64,000 bases of DNA, from positions 124,001-188,000 of the forward strand of contig NZ_JAGHMH010000030.1 in NCBI RefSeq assembly GCF_017741935.1, in the 5' to 3' direction. Below the pieces are notes generated by a model. It was not told the DNA's origin and did no database searches. It was given only the letters and a program-made list of their open reading frames with translations. Within the stretch, counting starts at the first letter, position 1. Every line of letters begins with the position of its first letter. This DNA is from Rhizobium sp. 16-449-1b. GTDB taxonomy: Bacteria > Pseudomonadota > Alphaproteobacteria > Rhizobiales > Rhizobiaceae. The position numbers and the translations under genes were made by a program. This document shows, piece by piece, positions 60,685 through 64,000 of this stretch.

Positions 60685-60957
60685 ATGCGCCGGTTGATGA
60701 TGTGGAGCACAAGGGGCAAGGGCGAAAATATCAAACGCGGCCTGATGCCGATCGTTGCGCGTCAGCCGGGAAGGCTCGATTACATGAGCAGCCGCTTCGT
60801 CGCGGAGATTCACGAGGATTTCGTAGAGAGGCTGGACGCCGGCGAATTGGACAGCGAGGAGAAGAAACAGATACTGCTCGACATCTATCTTGAGGAACTC
60901 CTCGAGCAGTATCCGGAATGGGAGAATTTACAAGCGTGCTTGGTTGCGGGGGCCTGA
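60685..60957 (+). CDS. small protein of unknown function, C-terminus formed by repeat C
   Basis: A 90-codon frame with GC-rich third positions encodes a basic N-terminal part (MRRLMMWSTRGKGENIKRGL) and an acidic helical C-terminal part (EIHEDFVERLDAGELDSEEK, LLDIYLEELLEQYPEW). I do not recognise a family. The last residues (ACLVAGA) and the stop codon lie inside dispersed repeat C, so the original C-terminus may have been replaced. The start is uncertain; the frame is open back to 60358. Codon use looks real but the gene may be a relic. Confidence 0.4.
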   Translation: MRRLMMWSTRGKGENIKRGLMPIVARQPGRLDYMSSRFVAEIHEDFVERLDAGELDSEEKKQILLDIYLEELLEQYPEWENLQACLVAGA

Positions 60958-61006
60958 CTACACAGAGACTTACAAATTTCCTCGCTCTTGATGCGTATCG
61001 AACCGC
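60919..61006. repeat. dispersed repeat, copy C
   Basis: It matches copy A (4298-4388) in order and spacing: ATGGGAGAAT, TTGGTTGCGGGGGCCTGA, GAGACTT, AAATT, GATG and GAACCGC. Differences are mostly single substitutions and short indels. It ends the small unknown gene and lies just before the terminator of the inositol-dehydrogenase-like gene, again at a boundary between gene groups. Confidence 0.6.
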
Positions 61007-61023
61007 TGCAGCCAGAACGAGAA

Positions 61024-61047
61024 ATGGCCGGGTCAGGCCCCGGCCAT
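61024..61047 (-). terminator. rho-independent terminator of the iolG-like operon
   Basis: ATGGCCGGG / CCCGGCCAT is a perfect 9-bp stem with a 6-nt loop, followed on the minus strand by TTTCTCGTTCT. It lies 32 bases beyond the stop codon of the inositol-dehydrogenase-like gene. Confidence 0.75.
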
Positions 61048-61079
61048 CTCCTATGTGGCTTTCGGTCGGGAGAAAACCG

Positions 61080-62072
61080 TCAGCCGATCTTGATCAGCTT
61101 GCCTTCCTTGACGGACTGGACGGCCGCGTCGGCGAGCACGAGGGCGGCGAGGCCATCGGCGCCCGAGGGGGAGATCTTGGCGCCCTTTTCGATGGCGGCG
61201 ATGAAGCTTGCGATCTCGTTGGCATAGGCTTCTGTGTAGCGGGTCATGAAGAAGTCGTGCAGCGGCGGGCGGGTATAGCCTTCGCCATTGGCGACTTCGA
61301 TCGAGACGGCGCGCTGGTTTTCGGCCGAGACCATGCCCTTGGAGCCGTGCACCTCGATGCGCTGGTCGTAGCCATAGGTGGCGCGGCGCGAGTTGGAGAT
61401 GATCGCCTGCTTGCCCGACTTGGTCTGCAGGATGACGGACACGCTGTCGTAGTCACCGGCCTCACCGATCGCCTTGTCGACAAGCACGGCGGCCGTTGCG
61501 GTGACGGCGACCGGCTCTTCGCCGAGCAGGAAGCGGGCCATGTCGAAATCGTGGATCGTCATGTCGCGGAAGATGCCGCCGGAGCGCTTGATATAGTCGA
61601 CCGGCGGGGCGCCGGGATCGCGCGAGGTGATCGTCACCATCTCGACGTCGCCGATGCGGCCGTCGTCGATCGCGCTGCGCACGGCCATGAAGTGCGGGTC
61701 GAAGCGGCGGTTGAAGCCGACCATCAGTTTGCCCTTGGTCTCGTCGACGACCTTGATGCAGGCCTTGACGCGCTCGACAGATAGATCGACTGGCTTCTCG
61801 CAGAAGATCGCCTTGCCTGATCGGGCGAAGCGCTCGATCAGGTCAGCATGCGTGTCGGTCGGCGTGCAGATGACGACGGCGTCGATGTCGCTGGCGGCTT
61901 CGATCGCCTCGATGGTGCGGACGTCGCAGCCGTAAGCGGATGCGATGGCGTTGGCGGCCTCCGGAAAGGCGTCGGCGACGGCAACGAGCCTTGCATTGGC
62001 ATCACCGCTGACCGCCTTGGCGTGAACCTTGCCGATACGACCGGCGCCGAGAAGACCAAATCTCACTGTCAT
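61080..62072 (-). CDS. iolG: inositol 2-dehydrogenase-like Gfo/Idh/MocA oxidoreductase
   Basis: The 330-residue NAD-dependent sugar dehydrogenase has GLLGAGRIGKVHAKAV (Rossmann), EKPVDLSVERV (active-site lysine), GFNRRFDPHF, and the catalytic RDMTIHDFDMARFLLGEEPV with NSRRATYGYDQRIEVHGSKG. This is very close to the pattern of rhizobial IdhA/IolG, which oxidises myo-inositol to 2-keto-inositol. No other iol gene is visible, so a scyllo- or other cyclitol paralogue is possible. ATG 62072 is behind GGGAGG; the longer frame to 62162 is spurious. A terminator follows. Confidence 0.85.
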   Translation of the reverse strand: MTVRFGLLGAGRIGKVHAKAVSGDANARLVAVADAFPEAANAIASAYGCDVRTIEAIEAASDIDAVVICTPTDTHADLIERFARSGKAIFCEKPVDLSVERVKACIKVVDETKGKLMVGFNRRFDPHFMAVRSAIDDGRIGDVEMVTITSRDPGAPPVDYIKRSGGIFRDMTIHDFDMARFLLGEEPVAVTATAAVLVDKAIGEAGDYDSVSVILQTKSGKQAIISNSRRATYGYDQRIEVHGSKGMVSAENQRAVSIEVANGEGYTRPPLHDFFMTRYTEAYANEIASFIAAIEKGAKISPSGADGLAALVLADAAVQSVKEGKLIKIG

Positions 62073-62167
62073 GACTTCCTCCCTAGGAAATGACCGCACG
62101 CGGTCGGAACGAATGGATCGCCGAAGTCGGTTCGAGCTCTCGCAGACCGACCCGGCTCCCATTGGAT

Positions 62168-62986
62168 TTATGCGGCCGCGTTGGCGGCAACTCCGGCCTC
62201 AATGAACGCCATCGACGCCTTGATGTCCTGGTAGGGATCTTTCACTTCATGAACCAAAGGCGAGAAGCACTCGTAAGAGATCGGACCCTTGTAGCCGGCG
62301 GCGAGGAGTGCGGCGATTTGGCCAACATTGTCCAGTCTGTCGTCGGCGCCCACGAGCACTCGGTGCTCGTCTTCCATCTGGTCCACGCGCAGCGATGGAT
62401 CAGCCACGGCGGAGATATGGACGATCCCGGTGTTGCCAGGGAAAATGGCGCCACCGTCGGCGAGCACGTGATGAAAGGTGTCGTGCACGAGCTTGTACCT
62501 GTGGCTGGCGCCAAGCGCGTTGATCTCCGACACGAGCTCGGATTTGCTTCGCAGCGACGAGCGACGGAAGCCTAACGGCTCCACCAACGCCGTCATGTCA
62601 GCGTCCTCCAAGAGCGGCAAAATCTCGCGCAGCGCTTCAGCAAGGTGCGCCTTGCGTTCCACTTCGTTGGTATCCAGGCCCTCATTGCGGGGGATAAGGC
62701 TGATGGTTTCGGCGCCCGCCGCCTTGGCGACAGCGATAAGTTCCTGCACTTCACTTTTGATCGCCGGCGACCAGATGTTGAACGGATAGACCTGGGAAAG
62801 ACCGACAAGACGCAGTCCCTCGTTTTGGGCGATCCGCCCTGCCTCCGCCGGAACCAGTCCATCGAAAAGCGGCCGCTTCAAATCGTTGCGGACTTCGACA
62901 CCGACGCAATTCAGCGATCGAGCCAGCGCCAGGAAATCCCGGTAACTGAGATTAGGTGTCGTCATTTGGTTCAGCGCCCATTCCAT
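62168..62986 (-). CDS. TIM-barrel sugar (phosphate) isomerase/epimerase family protein
   Basis: The 272-residue AP-endonuclease-2-like barrel has metal-ligand glutamate in ALVEPLGFRRS, histidine in KLVHDTFHHVLAD, VGADDRLDNVGQIAALLAAG and ISYECFSPLVHE. Relatives include IolI (inosose isomerase), IolE, hydroxypyruvate isomerase and tetrulose-phosphate isomerases. Lying 95 bp upstream of the inositol-dehydrogenase-like gene, it could isomerise the keto-cyclitol. Exact activity is unassigned. GGAG precedes ATG 62986. Confidence 0.8.
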   Translation of the reverse strand: MEWALNQMTTPNLSYRDFLALARSLNCVGVEVRNDLKRPLFDGLVPAEAGRIAQNEGLRLVGLSQVYPFNIWSPAIKSEVQELIAVAKAAGAETISLIPRNEGLDTNEVERKAHLAEALREILPLLEDADMTALVEPLGFRRSSLRSKSELVSEINALGASHRYKLVHDTFHHVLADGGAIFPGNTGIVHISAVADPSLRVDQMEDEHRVLVGADDRLDNVGQIAALLAAGYKGPISYECFSPLVHEVKDPYQDIKASMAFIEAGVAANAAA

Positions 62987-63010
62987 AGATAGTCTCCTCT
63001 CCCATCACAC

Positions 63011-63059
63011 GGGCGGAACCGAACCGCCCTCCCAACTGGCTATGGACTGTCAAATGACA
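63011..63059. promoter_or_regulatory. candidate operator and hairpin between lacI-like and isomerase genes
   Basis: The inverted repeat TGTCA-AA-TGACA (63048-63059) and a small stem GGGCGG / CCGCCC (63011-63029) lie in the 162-bp gap upstream of the TIM-barrel gene. The palindrome may be the site of the adjacent LacI-type regulator. Evidence is limited to symmetry and position. Confidence 0.35.
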
Positions 63060-63148
63060 AATTCACTATGCCAGAACAATGGCCGCTCGCGGGAATACGT
63101 CTTCTGTGAGGTAGAGGTTACGCCGTCGTGAGGTTTTCGCCTCACAGA

Positions 63149-64000
63149 CTACACTGAAGGCGGAAGATAGATTTGGGGCTCCAGGAAGCGTTGACCGAGC
63201 TGTTGTGTCTGGCCGTTCATGACAGATCGAACCATCAGTTCTATCGTCTCGCGGCACAAAGCCGCCAATGGGGTACTGATGACCATTGTGGCGTAGCCGT
63301 CCGACAGCGCTGCACGGCTCACCGTCGTAATTTCGTTTACAACCAGCGCGACCTCGCCGGGCTCACGCATTTCGCGCAGTGCCGCGATCGCACCCTCCAT
63401 GCCGCCTCCGGCAACGCAGATGCCCGCCAGGTCGGGATAGCGTTCAAGAAGGGCGAGGGTCGTCTCGTAGGTAAGCTGGCGAGTTTCTAGGTTGATGACG
63501 GAATCCAGCAGAGCCAAGTCTGTACCGGATTGCCTAAACTGAGATCGAAATCCTGTCTCCCGCAACTCGTGACCGACCCAACGGTTGCTACCCATAAACA
63601 AGGCTACCTTCCCGGGGCCCTGGGCCGCCGTCGAAATCATCCATCCGGCAATCTTCCCTGCTTTGAGGTTATCCAGTCCGATGTAGTGCTCCCGTGCGCC
63701 CGGGGCGAAGTCGTTGAGCAGTGCGAAAACAGGCTTGCCCCTTCGCCGCAAGGTCTCGGTGGCTGCCGTGACCGCGTGATGATTCACGGCAGTGCAGGCT
63801 ATCGCATCGGTGTGCTCTCCGATCGCGAGCATTGCTTCCGCCATGTCGGAGGGCGACTGCGATGATACGAAACGGACGAGCGGCGTCGCTCGCACATCCT
63901 CCCGTGCCATCGCAGCCGCTTCGAGTTCGTTTTTGAAATTCTGGTAGAACTCCTGCTTCTCCTTGATCAGGACAAACCCAAGTCTCACACGGGTGAGCTT
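63149..64000 (-). CDS. LacI-family transcriptional regulator (partial, N-terminus outside window)
   Basis: The frame is open to the right edge (KLTRVRLGFVLIKEKQEFYQ at its visible start) and gives 283 residues of the LacI ligand-binding core: AIACTAVNHHAVTAATETLR, GREHYIGL-like segment EHYIGLDNLKAGKIAGWMIS, VALFMGSNRWVGHELRETGF and GICVAGGGMEGAIAALREM. The helix-turn-helix would lie beyond 64000. The KxxRVRLGFVL junction is the usual hinge after the DNA-binding part. It probably controls the isomerase and inositol-dehydrogenase-like genes downstream. Confidence 0.82.
   Translation of the reverse strand, partial: KLTRVRLGFVLIKEKQEFYQNFKNELEAAAMAREDVRATPLVRFVSSQSPSDMAEAMLAIGEHTDAIACTAVNHHAVTAATETLRRRGKPVFALLNDFAPGAREHYIGLDNLKAGKIAGWMISTAAQGPGKVALFMGSNRWVGHELRETGFRSQFRQSGTDLALLDSVINLETRQLTYETTLALLERYPDLAGICVAGGGMEGAIAALREMREPGEVALVVNEITTVSRAALSDGYATMVISTPLAALCRETIELMVRSVMNGQTQQLGQRFLEPQIYLPPSV

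Noticed and set aside
1..64000. CRISPR array, prophage, intact insertion sequence, rRNA or plasmid replication genes
   Set aside because: No regular short repeats with spacers, no transposase or integrase motif, no repABC-like gene and no rRNA-like sequence were seen.

Overview
The window looks like accessory DNA from a Rhizobiales (Hyphomicrobiales) alphaproteobacterium of the Rhizobium/Agrobacterium/Sinorhizobium type. The grounds are high-GC coding sequence, the density of ABC uptake systems with dedicated regulators, GTG starts and ATGA/GTGA/TGATG-coupled operons, an IdhA-like inositol dehydrogenase, and betaine, tetritol-like and organosulfur catabolic loci side by side. I found no rRNA, tRNA, ribosomal, replication or phage genes, no CRISPR array and no intact transposase. 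A megaplasmid or chromid is therefore plausible; this is inference.

Layout. (1) 1-4.1 kb: amino-sugar locus on the minus strand (fused NanE-ROK kinase, CUT1 binding protein, permease running off the left edge) with a divergent GntR/UTRA regulator. (2) 4.1-4.95 kb: degenerate DNA holding repeat copy A and two abutting gene relics. (3) 4.95-18.5 kb: predicted betaine locus. A LysR regulator and a Rieske oxygenase/reductase pair face a ten-gene minus-strand operon: GntR, DapA-like lyase, aldehyde dehydrogenase, FAD oxidase, ProXVW-type transporter, GlxA/GbdR-type AraC regulator and MOSC protein. (4) 18.9-25.2 kb: TetR regulator, palindromic sites, and a 2-hydroxyacid dehydrogenase, HCCA-isomerase-like protein, FAD-linked oxidase and BisC-type molybdoenzyme.

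(5) 25.3-43.4 kb: organosulfur scavenging region. It holds a family-5 transporter with fused ATPases, three LLM flavin monooxygenases (one SsuD-like, one NtaA/DszA-like), an acyl-CoA-dehydrogenase-like oxidase, an FMN reductase, a FecBCD-like transporter and several oxidoreductases. Four promoters share an inverted repeat CTAY-N7-ATAG, which ties four transcription units into one probable LysR-type regulon. One of them starts with a possible leader peptide. (6) 43.5-51.1 kb: LacI-controlled CUT1 sugar operon carrying a three-part ADP-ribosylglycohydrolase-family protein as its only enzyme. Two LacI-type operators lie on its promoter.

(7) 51.3-60.5 kb: eight-gene operon with an RbsABC-type transporter, a short-chain dehydrogenase and two dihydroxyacetone-kinase-like pairs. 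One DhaK is fused to a SorC regulator, and both DhaK copies keep their catalytic residues. The set suggests uptake, oxidation and phosphorylation of a small polyol or ketose such as a tetritol. (8) 60.6-64 kb: a small unknown gene running into repeat copy C, then an inositol-dehydrogenase-like gene, a TIM-barrel isomerase and a LacI regulator that leaves the right edge.

The observations I rate highest are the ADP-ribosylglycohydrolase sugar operon, the SorC-DhaK fusion, the CTAY-N7-ATAG regulon and the three-copy dispersed repeat next to damaged genes. All product calls come from reading motifs and gene order. No database search was run.
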